In this document: piece after piece, positions 6,743-15,716 of the stretch
Position numbering within the stretch: position 1 is the first letter of the stretch
Layout: each line of letters starts with the position of its first letter
Assembly: GCF_016785085.1 (NCBI RefSeq)
Contig: NZ_JAENHO010000018.1
Span: 1-64,000, forward strand
Source: Paractinoplanes lichenicola
GTDB lineage: Bacteria; Actinomycetota; Actinomycetes; Mycobacteriales; Micromonosporaceae
Length of the DNA stretch: 64,000 bases
Direction: 5' to 3'
Translations under genes and position numbers: made by a program
The notes under the pieces: generated by a model
Databases searched by the model: none
What the model was told of the DNA's origin: nothing
What the model saw: only the letters and a program-made list of their open reading frames with translations

Positions 6743-8623
6743 GTGGCACGACCACCACAGGGACAGATGCATCCCGGACGGCAGCTAGCCGTGCTCGGCG
6801 GAATCTTCGTAGTCCTGTACCTGCTGGTTTTCTTCACGGGCGGTGCGAGCGGAAGCTTCACCGACCGTCTGCACCCCAAGCTCGGCCTCGACCTGGTGGG
6901 TGGCACCCAAGCCACATACATCGCGTCGGTGCAGGGCGGCCAGGTGCCGTCGAAGGAAAGCATGGAGCAGGCCCGCAACATCATCGAGAACCGGGTCAAC
7001 GCGCTCGGCGTCTCCGAGGCCGAGGTTGTCATCCAGGGCAACAGCAACATCGTGGTCTCGCTCGCGGGCAAGGCCGACGACCAGCTCAAGGACCTGTCGC
7101 AGGCCGCGCAGATGCGGTTCCGGCTGCTGATCGGCACGACCGGTGACGTCTCCTCGGTCGCCCTGAACCCGCCGTCGGCCCAGCCCAGCGCGGCTCCGTC
7201 GGGCAGCGCCCCGGCCTCGGCCCCGGCCGCCCCGGGCGGCAGCGCGCCCGCCGCCACCAGCAGCCCGTCGTCGGGTGGCCAGGGCGGCGGCGAGCTGGCC
7301 AAGGCCCCGACGCCGACCCCGACCCCGAGCGCGTCGGCCTCCGCGAGCGCCGAGGCGCCGGCCACGCCCGCCCAGCAGGCCGAGCGGGCCGACGTGGAGA
7401 AGAAGGTCGGCGCCGCCGCGTGGGCCGCGGCCGAGAAGCTGACCGCCCCGGTCGACCTGAGCAGCAACCCCGAGGCCGGCAAGCAGTTCGCGAACTTCGC
7501 CAAGCTGACCGGCCCCGAGGTCGGCACGCTGCCGGCGCAGATGCAGTTCAACGTGCCGACGATCAGCTGCAAGCAGCTCGACGACCGGCCGAACGGCACG
7601 ATCGACGACGTCAAGTCCGAGGCCGCCGTCTGCTATCAGAGCGCCAAGGTGCTCCTCGACAAGGCCGAGGTCGTCGGTGACGACATCTCCAAGGCCAGCC
7701 CGCAGATCGAGCAGCAGTCCGGCCAGTGGGTCGTCTCGCTCGACTTCAAGAGCGAGGGCTCGGCCAAGTGGGCCGCGCTCACCCGCAAGGCGTACGAGGC
7801 CACCCAGAGTGACCCGTGCTTCGTGGCCGCCCAGTCGCTCTACGGCCAGGTCGAGCACTGCGCCGTCGCCGTGGTGCTCGACAAGACCGTGGTCTCGGCC
7901 CCGCAGATCCAGGGCGTGCTCAGCGGCACCTCGCAGATCACCGGCCAGTTCAACGCGGGCTCGGCCAAGCAGCTGGCCGACCAGCTCAACTTCGGCGCGC
8001 TGCCGGTCACCTTCACCTCGGGCCCGGCCCAGACGGTGTCGGCCACCCTGGGCATCCAGCAGCTGCAGGCCGGTCTGCTGGCCGCCGCGATCGGCATGGG
8101 CCTGGTCGCGATCTACGCGTTCTTCTACTACCGCCTGCTCGGCTCCGTCATCTTCCTGAGCCTGATCATCTCGGGTCTGCTCACGTTCGGCGCGCTGGTC
8201 GTGCTGGGCCGGTCAATGGGCTTCACCCTGACCCTGGCCGGTATCGCCGGCTTCATCGTGTCGTTGGGTGTCGCGGCCGACTCGTTCGTCATCTACTTCG
8301 AGAGACTCAAGGACGAGATCCACGAGGGTCGAAGTCCGCGCAGTGCGGTGCCCCGAGCCTGGGTCCGCGCCCGGCGTACGATCATCTCGGCCAACGCGAT
8401 CACGATCCTGGCCGCGGTCGTGCTCTACATCGTCTCGGTCGGCGCGGTGCAGGGCTTCGCCTTTGCGCTGGGTCTGTCGACGGTTCTGGACCTGCTCGTG
8501 GTGTTCCTCTTCCGTCACCCGATCATGACGATGTTCGCGAGCACCAAGGCGTTCCTGTCGCCGCGGGTCAGCGGTCTCGGCCGCGTCCTGCGCCGCGCTT
8601 CGACCGACCCCAAGGAGGCCTGA
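6743..8623 (+). CDS. secD: protein translocase subunit SecD
   Basis: A 626-residue RND-type membrane protein that uses the proton gradient to pull exported proteins away from SecYEG. It has an N-terminal helix (LAVLGGIFVVLYLLVFFTG), a large periplasmic-side domain, then about five C-terminal helices from 445, with the proton-relay segment SLGVAADSFVIYFERLKDE. Residues about 140-217 are an Ala/Ser/Pro/Gly-rich insert splitting the first extracytoplasmic domain. It runs into secF with one base between them. Confidence 0.96.
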   Translation: MARPPQGQMHPGRQLAVLGGIFVVLYLLVFFTGGASGSFTDRLHPKLGLDLVGGTQATYIASVQGGQVPSKESMEQARNIIENRVNALGVSEAEVVIQGNSNIVVSLAGKADDQLKDLSQAAQMRFRLLIGTTGDVSSVALNPPSAQPSAAPSGSAPASAPAAPGGSAPAATSSPSSGGQGGGELAKAPTPTPTPSASASASAEAPATPAQQAERADVEKKVGAAAWAAAEKLTAPVDLSSNPEAGKQFANFAKLTGPEVGTLPAQMQFNVPTISCKQLDDRPNGTIDDVKSEAAVCYQSAKVLLDKAEVVGDDISKASPQIEQQSGQWVVSLDFKSEGSAKWAALTRKAYEATQSDPCFVAAQSLYGQVEHCAVAVVLDKTVVSAPQIQGVLSGTSQITGQFNAGSAKQLADQLNFGALPVTFTSGPAQTVSATLGIQQLQAGLLAAAIGMGLVAIYAFFYYRLLGSVIFLSLIISGLLTFGALVVLGRSMGFTLTLAGIAGFIVSLGVAADSFVIYFERLKDEIHEGRSPRSAVPRAWVRARRTIISANAITILAAVVLYIVSVGAVQGFAFALGLSTVLDLLVVFLFRHPIMTMFASTKAFLSPRVSGLGRVLRRASTDPKEA

Positions 8624-8624
8624 C

Positions 8625-9833
8625 ATGGCCCGCGAAGGTCTCGCCGCCCGCTTGTACGCGGGTGAGGCAAACGTCAACATCATCGGCAAGCGGAAGATCT
8701 GGTTCGCGATCGCCGCCGCGCTGGTGCTGCTGTCGATCGGCAGTTTCGCGATCAACAAGTTCCACCTGGGCATCGAGTTCGCCGGTGGCACGTCGTTCAG
8801 CGTGCCGGCCAAGGTCGGCGAGGGCCGCACGCTGACCCAGGCCGAGGCGTCCGACGCCGTCGAGCGGGCGATCCAGTCGGTCGACCCGGGGGCCGAGATC
8901 GGCGCCGCCCAGGAGGTCTCCGGCCTGGGCAGCAACGAGGCGCGGTTCACGGTTCGCGCCTCGGCGATGACCGCGCAGCAGGCCGAGCAGGCCAAGGCGG
9001 CTCTGGTGGAGGACCTCGGCGTGCCGTCCGAGGAGATCAGCGACGACCAGGTGTCGGCGGCCTGGGGTGGTCAGGTGACCCAGCAGGCCCTCCTCGGTCT
9101 GGTCATCTTCCTCGTGCTGGTGATGGTCTATCTGGTCGTCCGGTTCGAGTGGCGGATGGCCGTGGCCGCCATCTCGTCGCTGCTGCTCGACCTGATCGTC
9201 ACCGCCGGCATCTATTCGCTGGTCGGCTTCGAGGTCACGCCGTCGACGGTGATCGGCTTCCTGACGATTCTCGGTTACTCGCTGTACGACGTGGTCGTGG
9301 TGTTCGACAAGGTGCAGGAGAACACCCGCGGCATCACGGCGGGCAGCACGCGCACCTACAGCGAGGCCGCCAACCTGGCGGTCAACCAGACCCTGATGCG
9401 CTCGATCAACACCGGTCTGGTGGCGTTGCTGCCGGTCGGCGGTCTGCTCTTCATCGGCGCCGGCCTGCTCGGCGCGGGCACGCTGAAGGACCTCGGCCTG
9501 GTGCTGTTCGTCGGCATGGGCCTCGGCGTGCTCTTCTCGATCATGTTCGCGGCGCCGGTCCTGACCGCCCTCAAGGAGCGCGAGCCCAAGATCAAGGCGC
9601 ACACCGCCCGGGTGCTGGCCCGGCGGGCCGCGGTCCGCTCCGGCGATGTGGCCCCGCGCCCCGAGCGCACCGGCCGCAACGCCAACGCCACCGACACGGA
9701 CGAGGAGGCGCCGGCGCTCGCGTCGTCCGCCCCGCGGCCCGGTTCGCGGCCCACCGGCAAGCGCAACACCAACCGGGGCGGACGTCCCGGTGGCGCCGGG
9801 CCCCGGCCCAGCGGCGGCAACAAGCGGCGATAA
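8625..9833 (+). CDS. secF: protein translocase subunit SecF
   Basis: A 402-residue partner of SecD. It has an N-terminal helix (IWFAIAAALVLLSIGSFAI), the FHLGIEFAGGTSF motif, a small extracytoplasmic domain, and five C-terminal helices with YSLYDVVVVFDKVQEN, the SecF counterpart of the proton-conducting motif. The last 70 residues form an Arg/Gly/Pro-rich cytoplasmic tail (NTNRGGRPGGAGPRPSGGN), longer than in E. coli. Terminator-like hairpin downstream. Confidence 0.96.
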   Translation: MAREGLAARLYAGEANVNIIGKRKIWFAIAAALVLLSIGSFAINKFHLGIEFAGGTSFSVPAKVGEGRTLTQAEASDAVERAIQSVDPGAEIGAAQEVSGLGSNEARFTVRASAMTAQQAEQAKAALVEDLGVPSEEISDDQVSAAWGGQVTQQALLGLVIFLVLVMVYLVVRFEWRMAVAAISSLLLDLIVTAGIYSLVGFEVTPSTVIGFLTILGYSLYDVVVVFDKVQENTRGITAGSTRTYSEAANLAVNQTLMRSINTGLVALLPVGGLLFIGAGLLGAGTLKDLGLVLFVGMGLGVLFSIMFAAPVLTALKEREPKIKAHTARVLARRAAVRSGDVAPRPERTGRNANATDTDEEAPALASSAPRPGSRPTGKRNTNRGGRPGGAGPRPSGGNKRR

Positions 9834-9844
9834 GGACAAGGTGT

Positions 9845-9883
9845 GACAGCGGGGGCGGCCGGGATGCGGCCGCCCCCGCTGTC
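9845..9883 (+). terminator. strong hairpin terminator after secF
   Basis: A 15-bp perfect stem (9845-9859 with 9869-9883; GACAGCGGGGGCGGC and its complement) closes a 9-nt loop, 11 bp after the secF stop. It lacks a T-run, the usual form in high-GC actinobacteria. Confidence 0.75.
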
Positions 9884-9885
9884 GT

Positions 9886-9891
9886 TAGGCT
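9886..9891 (+). promoter_or_regulatory. -10 box of a probable leaderless apt transcript
   Basis: TAGGCT ends 6 bases before GTG 9898. Transcription starting 6-7 bases after the -10 would begin on the start codon. There is no Shine-Dalgarno ahead of apt, which fits a leaderless mRNA. Confidence 0.5.
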
Positions 9892-9897
9892 GGCGCG

Positions 9898-10464
9898 GTG
9901 ACAGATGAGATCCCCCGCGCCACCGGCGACAGCGGCCGCGACCTGGCCGCCGTCGTGCTCGGCGGCACGATCGACGTGCCGGATTTCCCCAAGCCGGGCG
10001 TCGTCTTCAAGGACCTGATGCCGCTGTTCGCCGACGGGCGGGCCTTCCACGAGGTGATCGACGGCATCGTCGGGCACTACGGGCCCGAGTCGTTCGACGT
10101 GGTGGCCGGCGTCGAGGCGCGCGGTTTCGTGGTGGCGGCCGCCATCGCGTACGCGACCGGGGTGGGCGTCGTGCCGGTGCGCAAGGCGGGCAAGCTGCCG
10201 CGGCAGGCCCTCTCGGCCTCGTACGAGCTCGAATACGGCGAGGCGGTCCTCGAGGTGCACGAGGACGCGTTCATCGCCGGTCAGCGCGTCCTGGTGGTCG
10301 ACGACGTGCTCGCCACCGGGGGCACGGCCGGGGCCGCCCTCGAGCTGGTGGAGCGGGCCGGCGGCACGGTCGTCGGCTTCACCGTGCTGATGGAGCTGGC
10401 CTTCCTCAAGGGCCGCGAACGCCTCAGCCCCCGTACGGTCCATGCGCTGCTGACCGTTTCCTGA
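9898..10464 (+). CDS. apt: adenine phosphoribosyltransferase
   Basis: Salvages adenine to AMP with PRPP; 188 residues. The PRPP-binding motif is VLVVDDVLATGGTAGAALEL, and VVAGVEARGFVVAAAIAYA and VPVRKAGKLPRQ are family signatures. The position between secDF and the (p)ppGpp synthetase is conserved in actinobacteria. The start is GTG 9898, probably leaderless. It is followed by a stem-loop. Confidence 0.96.
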   Translation: MTDEIPRATGDSGRDLAAVVLGGTIDVPDFPKPGVVFKDLMPLFADGRAFHEVIDGIVGHYGPESFDVVAGVEARGFVVAAAIAYATGVGVVPVRKAGKLPRQALSASYELEYGEAVLEVHEDAFIAGQRVLVVDDVLATGGTAGAALELVERAGGTVVGFTVLMELAFLKGRERLSPRTVHALLTVS

Positions 10465-10470
10465 CCCTTT

Positions 10471-10508
10471 GCCCGGCCGCCGCCGCTCTTTCGGAGGTTC
10501 GGCCGGGC
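10471..10508 (+). terminator. stem-loop after apt
   Basis: Arms gcccggccg (10471-10479) and cggccgggc (10500-10508) pair perfectly around a 20-nt loop, 6 bp after the apt stop. Confidence 0.5.
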
Positions 10509-10550
10509 CATCCGGGAAGAGTGTGCGGGTAGGATGGCGTTCCTAACCAG

Positions 10551-13061
10551 GTGACCAACCCTGGCATTGGTGGACTTCTCCGGCCGGAGACGACCGGCGA
10601 GGTCCCGAGCGATGGTGTGAGGAGGCCGGTGTCCAGCGACGTCGTCCCTCCGGCGGAGGGCACGGTGCAGCCGACCGAGGACTCACAAGACGGCAAGGGC
10701 GCCGCGGTGCCCGCCGACGAGGCACGGCCGGCCGAGGTCTCTGACCCCGATGTCACCCAGCCGATGCCGCCTGCCGACGGTTCGGCGGGCGGGTTCGGGC
10801 TGGCCAGCGCGCCGACCGGGCGCCGGGTGCGAGCCCGCCTGGCCCGGTTCAACGCGCCGTGGCAGAGCACCCAGGTCAGCGAGGTTCTCGAGCCGCTGAT
10901 CGCCACCCACCGGGCGAGCCACCCCAAGGCCGACGGCCGCATGCTCCAGCGTGCGTTCGACGTCGCCGCGCGGTGGCACTCGGGTCAATACCGTAAATCC
11001 GGCGACCCCTACATCACGCATCCGCTCGCCGTGGCGACGATCCTGGCCAACCTCGGCATGGACACGACCACCCTGGTGGCGGCCCTGCTGCACGACACGA
11101 TCGAGGACACCGACTACTCGCTCGAGTCGATGCGCACCGATTTCGGCCCCGAGGTCGCGCTGCTGGTCGACGGTGTCACCAAGCTCGACCGGGTCAAGCT
11201 GGGCGACGCGGCCAAGGCCGAGACCATCCGCAAGATGGTGGTCGCGATGGCCAAGGATCCGCGGGTGCTGGTCATCAAGCTGGCCGACCGCCTGCACAAC
11301 ATGCGCACCCTGACCTTCCTCCCGCGGCCCAAGCAGGAGCAGAAGGCCAAGGAGACGCTCGAGATCCTGGCCCCGCTGGCCCACCGCCTCGGCATGAACA
11401 CGATCAAGTGGGAGCTCGAGGACCTCGCGTTCGGCACGCTCTTCCCGAAGCGGTTCGAGGAGATCAACCGCCTCATCGGGGAGCACCAGCCGCAGCGTGA
11501 GGCGCTGCTGCGCCAGGTGACCAACCGGGTCAGCCTCGACCTCAAGTCCGCGAAGATCAAGGCCGAGACGACCGGCCGCCCCAAGCACCTCTACTCGATC
11601 TATCAAAAGATGATCGTGCGGGGCCGCGACTTCAACGACATCTACGACCTCGTCGGCGTCCGCATCCTGGTCGACACGGTCCGCGACTGCTATGCCGCGC
11701 TGGGCGTCATCCACGCGAACTGGCAGCCCGTGCCGGGCCGGTTCAAGGACTACATCGCGATGCCGAAGTTCAACATGTATCAGTCGTTGCACACGACGGT
11801 GATCGGCCCGACCGGCAAGCCGGTCGAGATGCAGATCCGCACGTTCGCGATGCACCGCACGGCCGAGTTCGGCATCGCCGCGCACTGGAAGTACAAGGAG
11901 CAGAAGGGCGCGACGATCGTCGGCCCGCCGGCTCACATCGACGAGATGACCTGGCTGCGGCAGCTGCTCGACTGGCAGCGCGAGGCGAGCGACCCGTCGG
12001 AGTTCCTCGACGCCCTCCGGTTCGACCTGTCGAGCCAGGAGGTGTACGTCTTCACGCCCAAGGGCGACGTCATCCCGCTGCCCACGGGCTCGACCCCGGT
12101 CGACTTCGCGTACGCGGTGCACACCGAGGTCGGGCACAAGTGCATCGGCGCCCGGGTCAACGGCAAGCTCGTGCCGCTCGAGTCGACGCTGTCCAACGGC
12201 GACGTCATCGAGATCTTCACGTCGAAGTCGTCGAACGCCGGCCCGACGCAGGACTGGCTCGGCTTCGTCAAGAGCCCCCGCGCCCGCACCAAGATCCGGC
12301 AGTACTTCAACAAAGAGCGCCGCGAAGAGGCGATCGAGGTCGGCAAGGAGGCGATCGTCAAGGCGATGCGCAAGCAGGGCCTGCCCCTGCAGCGCATGCT
12401 GACGAACGAGAACCTCACGACGATCGCCCGCGACCTGCACCTGCCCGACGTCGCCTCGCTCTACGCGGCGATCGGCGAGAGCACGGTCTCGGCCCAGTCG
12501 GTCGTGCAGAAGCTGGTCGCCGGGTTCGGCGGCGAGGAGGGCGCGGTCGAGGACATCGCCGAGACCGCCGTCGCGACCCGGCCGCCGCGCAACCGCAGCA
12601 CGGCGCAGGACCCGGGCGTGGTGGTCAAGGACGTCAGCGACGTGTGGGTCAAGCTGGCCCGCTGCTGCACCCCGGTGCCCGGCGACGCGGTGTTCGGCTT
12701 CGTCACCCGCTCGGGCGGCGTCAGCGTGCACCGGGAGGACTGCGCCAACGCGGAGGACCTGCGCGACCAGGTGGAGCGCGTCGTCGAGGTGACCTGGAAG
12801 CCGACCAGCGCGTCGACGTTCCTGGTGGCCATCCAGGTCGAGGCGCTCGACCGGCACAAGCTGCTGGCCGACGTCACCCGGGTGCTGTCGGAGGAACGGG
12901 TCAACATCCTGTCGGCCACGGTCACCACGACCCGCGACCGGGTGGCCGTCAGCCGGTTCACGTTCGAGATGGCCGACCCGAAGCATCTGGGCCACCTGGT
13001 GGCCGCCGTGCGCAAGGTCGACGGCGTCTTCGACGCGTACCGGGTCACTTCAGGAGCATGA
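10551..13061 (+). CDS. relA: bifunctional (p)ppGpp synthetase/hydrolase (Rel)
   Basis: Long RelA/SpoT homolog that makes and degrades the alarmone (p)ppGpp; 836 residues from GTG 10551. Domains in order: a disordered N-terminal tail of about 130 residues, an HD hydrolase (ALLHDTIEDTDYS), a synthetase with YSIYQKM and RFKDYIAMPK, TGS (VYVFTPKGDVIPLPTGSTPV), a zinc-finger segment with KLARCCTPVPGD, and a C-terminal ACT. The RFKD form of the RXKD motif and the intact HD pair indicate both activities. An in-frame GTG at 10629 behind AGGAGG is a possible alternative start and would shorten only the disordered tail. Confidence 0.96.
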   Translation: MTNPGIGGLLRPETTGEVPSDGVRRPVSSDVVPPAEGTVQPTEDSQDGKGAAVPADEARPAEVSDPDVTQPMPPADGSAGGFGLASAPTGRRVRARLARFNAPWQSTQVSEVLEPLIATHRASHPKADGRMLQRAFDVAARWHSGQYRKSGDPYITHPLAVATILANLGMDTTTLVAALLHDTIEDTDYSLESMRTDFGPEVALLVDGVTKLDRVKLGDAAKAETIRKMVVAMAKDPRVLVIKLADRLHNMRTLTFLPRPKQEQKAKETLEILAPLAHRLGMNTIKWELEDLAFGTLFPKRFEEINRLIGEHQPQREALLRQVTNRVSLDLKSAKIKAETTGRPKHLYSIYQKMIVRGRDFNDIYDLVGVRILVDTVRDCYAALGVIHANWQPVPGRFKDYIAMPKFNMYQSLHTTVIGPTGKPVEMQIRTFAMHRTAEFGIAAHWKYKEQKGATIVGPPAHIDEMTWLRQLLDWQREASDPSEFLDALRFDLSSQEVYVFTPKGDVIPLPTGSTPVDFAYAVHTEVGHKCIGARVNGKLVPLESTLSNGDVIEIFTSKSSNAGPTQDWLGFVKSPRARTKIRQYFNKERREEAIEVGKEAIVKAMRKQGLPLQRMLTNENLTTIARDLHLPDVASLYAAIGESTVSAQSVVQKLVAGFGGEEGAVEDIAETAVATRPPRNRSTAQDPGVVVKDVSDVWVKLARCCTPVPGDAVFGFVTRSGGVSVHREDCANAEDLRDQVERVVEVTWKPTSASTFLVAIQVEALDRHKLLADVTRVLSEERVNILSATVTTTRDRVAVSRFTFEMADPKHLGHLVAAVRKVDGVFDAYRVTSGA

Positions 13062-13064
13062 AAA

Positions 13065-13092
13065 AGCGGGGCCTCCGAGTGGAGGCCCCGCT
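13065..13092. terminator. bidirectional terminator between relA and cyclophilin
   Basis: A perfect 12-bp stem (13065-13076 / 13081-13092; AGCGGGGCCTCC) has a 4-nt loop. AAAAA precedes it on the plus strand, giving a U-run for the minus-strand cyclophilin gene. It sits between the convergent stops at 13061 and 13107 and can serve both. Confidence 0.85.
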
Positions 13093-13106
13093 TCCCGAAA
13101 TCCCTG

Positions 13107-13946
13107 TTACGCGGCGGCCATGGTCAGCTGCTTGATGGTGACCTCCTTCTTCGGGTGGCCACCGCCCGCCTGCTGCGCGAACGCGCCGTCGTCGCCCGCC
13201 TTGACCACGTCCTTGACCAGGTCGAGGCCCTCGGTGATCGTGCCGAGCAGCGTGTAGTTCGCCGGCAGCTGGGTGTCCTCCGAGACGATGAAGAACTGGC
13301 TGCCCGTGCTGCCGGGCTGACCGGTGTTGGCCATCGCGATCGACCCCGCCGGGTACGGCTTCTGGGTGTCGGTCGGCAGGTTCTCCTCGCTCATGGTGTA
13401 GCTCGGGCCGCCCTGACCGTCGGTCTCCCGCCAGCCCTTGCCGGTCGCGAACGGGTCGCCGCACTGCAGCACCTTGAACGTCGCCTCGTTGACCAGGCGG
13501 TGGCACTTCGAGTTGTCCCAGAACTTCTTGCTCGCCAGGAACTCGAAGCTGGCCGCCGTGCACGGCACCTTGGTCTTGTCGACGGACGCCTTGATGACGC
13601 CCAGGTTGGTGTTCATGGTCAGCACGTCGCTGCCCGTGTTGGCCGCGGTGGCCGGCGGGGTGCCGACGTCCTTGACCTTGCCGCCGCCGCCCGGGTCGGG
13701 CGTCCACGTGCAGGCGACCTGGCCCGCGGGCACGCTGCTGGCGGCCGTGGAGTCGGCGGGCTTGTCGTCGTCACCGAGTGCGGTCACGATCCACACCGCG
13801 GCGCCCGCGATCAGCACGACGGCGATCGCGGAACCGATGATGGCCTGCTTCTGCCGGCGCTTGCGAGCGGCCGCGGAGCGCTCGGCCATCTCCTTCTCGA
13901 GCCGGGCCCGCGCCGCCGCGCGCTGCCGGTCCTTGATCGACGACAC
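13107..13946 (-). CDS. membrane-anchored cyclophilin-type peptidyl-prolyl isomerase
   Basis: A 279-residue protein. A cytoplasmic basic segment (DRQRAAARARLEKEMAERSA) precedes one membrane helix (AIIGSAIAVVLIAGAAVWIV, about 34-53). A linker and an extracytoplasmic cyclophilin domain (about 110-279) follow. The catalytic Arg is present in KCHRLVNEATF, and the core signature GSQFFIV is intact. It probably speeds prolyl isomerisation in exported proteins. It is the downstream member of a tandem pair with the gene at 13986-14849, and both are convergent with relA. Homologs sit at this place in other actinobacteria. Confidence 0.92.
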   Translation of the reverse strand: MSSIKDRQRAAARARLEKEMAERSAAARKRRQKQAIIGSAIAVVLIAGAAVWIVTALGDDDKPADSTAASSVPAGQVACTWTPDPGGGGKVKDVGTPPATAANTGSDVLTMNTNLGVIKASVDKTKVPCTAASFEFLASKKFWDNSKCHRLVNEATFKVLQCGDPFATGKGWRETDGQGGPSYTMSEENLPTDTQKPYPAGSIAMANTGQPGSTGSQFFIVSEDTQLPANYTLLGTITEGLDLVKDVVKAGDDGAFAQQAGGGHPKKEVTIKQLTMAAA

Positions 13947-13985
13947 GGTGTTCCTCCTGCTGAATATGTCGGCCTGGGGATGTTC

Positions 13986-14849
13986 CTAGGACTGGGTGCT
14001 CGCCGACGGGGCTGCGGACGCTGGAGCGTCGCCGACGGTCAGGGTCTTGATCGTGATCTTCTGCGTGGGCCGGACCTTCTCGTCCGCGTCGTTGTTCGAC
14101 GTCGGGATCTTGGCGATCTTGTCGAGCGTCGCCTGCCCGCCGGTGACCTTGCCGACGATCGAATACTCCGGGGTCGGCGGGCTGTAGTCCTTGAAGAAGA
14201 TCAGGAACTGGCTGCCGTTGGTGCCGGGCGGATCACCGATCAGCGCCACTGTGCCCTTGGGATAGAGCGGCGTCTTCGCGTTCGCCTCCGGGGCGGGCGA
14301 GGCACTGGGCTCGGGCGCGGTCGGCACGTTCTCGTTGTAGATGCTGTACGTCGGGCCGCCGAGCCCGGTGCCGCTCGGGTCGCCGCAGCGCAGCGCCCCG
14401 TACGAGGTGATCTCGTGGCAGTCCGTGTTGTCGTAGAACTGCTTGCTCGCCAGATACGTGATGTCGGCCGTGCCGCACGGGGAGAGCTCGCTGTCGAGGC
14501 CGACGACGATCGGGGCACCCTGGTTGGTGGTGACCGTCATCGTCTGCGTGCCCAGCGTCGGGATGTCCTTGGTCGGGGGCGTGCCCACGTCCTTGAGGTT
14601 CGAGTTGGTGCTCGCGTTCTGCGGGGTCCAGAGGCAGACATCCTGATCGGCGGCGTCGGTGGTGGTGTCGTCGGAGTCGAAGGCCCCGCCCATCCACGCC
14701 ACGCCGGCCACGATGACCAGGACCGCGACGCCGGCGCCGACGCCGGCCAGCATGCGGCGCTTGCGGCGCTCCTTGACGGCACGTCGAACCATCTGCCGAT
14801 CGAGCTTCGCGCGCGCCAGCTTGCGCTGCCGGTCCCTGCTGGATGCCAC
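13986..14849 (-). CDS. membrane-anchored cyclophilin-like protein, catalytic Arg replaced
   Basis: A 287-residue paralog of the neighbouring cyclophilin: basic head (ASSRDRQRKLARAKLDRQMV), membrane helix (GVGAGVAVLVIVAGVAWMGG), then a cyclophilin domain with GSQFLIF. The segment aligned to CHR in the neighbour reads DCHEITSYGALRCGDP, so the active-site Arg is Glu, and isomerase activity may be lost or weak. An insert of about 20 residues (PEPSASPAPEANAKTP) interrupts the domain. I chose GTG 14849, behind AGAGGA, because it matches the paralog's N-terminus. ATG 14876 is the alternative start. The reading frame continues upstream across hisS antisense but is not coding there. Confidence 0.88.
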   Translation of the reverse strand: MASSRDRQRKLARAKLDRQMVRRAVKERRKRRMLAGVGAGVAVLVIVAGVAWMGGAFDSDDTTTDAADQDVCLWTPQNASTNSNLKDVGTPPTKDIPTLGTQTMTVTTNQGAPIVVGLDSELSPCGTADITYLASKQFYDNTDCHEITSYGALRCGDPSGTGLGGPTYSIYNENVPTAPEPSASPAPEANAKTPLYPKGTVALIGDPPGTNGSQFLIFFKDYSPPTPEYSIVGKVTGGQATLDKIAKIPTSNNDADEKVRPTQKITIKTLTVGDAPASAAPSASTQS

Positions 14850-14993
14850 CGAATGCTGTCCTCTCGTACGACCCATGTCACACGCCCGCAAGAGTGTACG
14901 GGTACCTCCTGAGAAAGTGGTGTGCGCCCGCCGGGCTAGGCTCGTTACGATTTGCTCCCGCTTTTGTTCAAGGTTTTCTCGGAAGGGCTCGTT

Positions 14994-15692
14994 GTGCTTG
15001 TCACCGGCGTGGAGGCTCAGGCCTTCGGCACCAATTGCTATGTGGTCGCCGCCGCCCCGGGCGAGCAATGCCTGATCGTCGATCCCGGCATCGGCGTGCT
15101 CGACCAGCTCGACGAGGTGCTCGCCGAGCACCGGCTCTTCCCGGCCGCGGTGCTGCTCACCCACGGCCACCTCGACCACACGTTCTCGGTCGCCCCGGTC
15201 TGCGGCGCGCGCGGCATCACGGCGTACGTGCACCCGGCCGACCTCGAGATGCTGGCCGACCCGGCCAAGGGCCTGAGCACGGACCTCGCGCAGCTGTTCG
15301 GCGGCCGGCTGACCTACTCGGAGCCCGAGGACGTGGCCGAGCTGACCGACGGCGCGACGCTCACGCTGGCCGGCCTCGAGGTGACTGTCGATCATGCGCC
15401 CGGCCATACCGGCGGGTCGGTGCTCTTCCGGCTGCCCGGCGCGGGCTCGGAGTTCGAGGCGGAACAGGTCTGCCTCTCCGGGGACGTGCTGTTCGCCGGC
15501 TCGATCGGACGCACCGACCTGCCGGGCGGCAGCACCGAGACGATGATGACCAGCCTGCGGGACAAGATCCTGCCGCTGGCCGACGACACCGTCGTGCTGC
15601 CCGGCCACGGACCGGCCACCACCATCGGCCGCGAGCGCGCCCAGAACCCGTACCTGCGGGAACTGGTCGCCGCGCCGCGCCGTGGACTCTGA
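14994..15692 (+). CDS. MBL-fold hydrolase, glyoxalase II-like
   Basis: A 232-residue metallo-beta-lactamase fold protein with the dinuclear zinc motif LLTHGHLDHTFS, a second His in VDHAPGHTGGS, Asp in CLSGDVLFAG, and the terminal VVLPGHGPATTIG. Such proteins hydrolyse thioesters such as hydroxyacylglutathione analogues; the substrate here is unknown. I chose GTG 14994, 6 bases after GGAAGGG. The position between a cyclophilin and hisS is conserved in actinobacteria (compare the M. tuberculosis relA-hisS region). hisS follows after 24 bp. Confidence 0.9.
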   Translation: MLVTGVEAQAFGTNCYVVAAAPGEQCLIVDPGIGVLDQLDEVLAEHRLFPAAVLLTHGHLDHTFSVAPVCGARGITAYVHPADLEMLADPAKGLSTDLAQLFGGRLTYSEPEDVAELTDGATLTLAGLEVTVDHAPGHTGGSVLFRLPGAGSEFEAEQVCLSGDVLFAGSIGRTDLPGGSTETMMTSLRDKILPLADDTVVLPGHGPATTIGRERAQNPYLRELVAAPRRGL

Positions 15693-15716
15693 CGTAACTC
15701 CTAGGAGATTTTGAGC

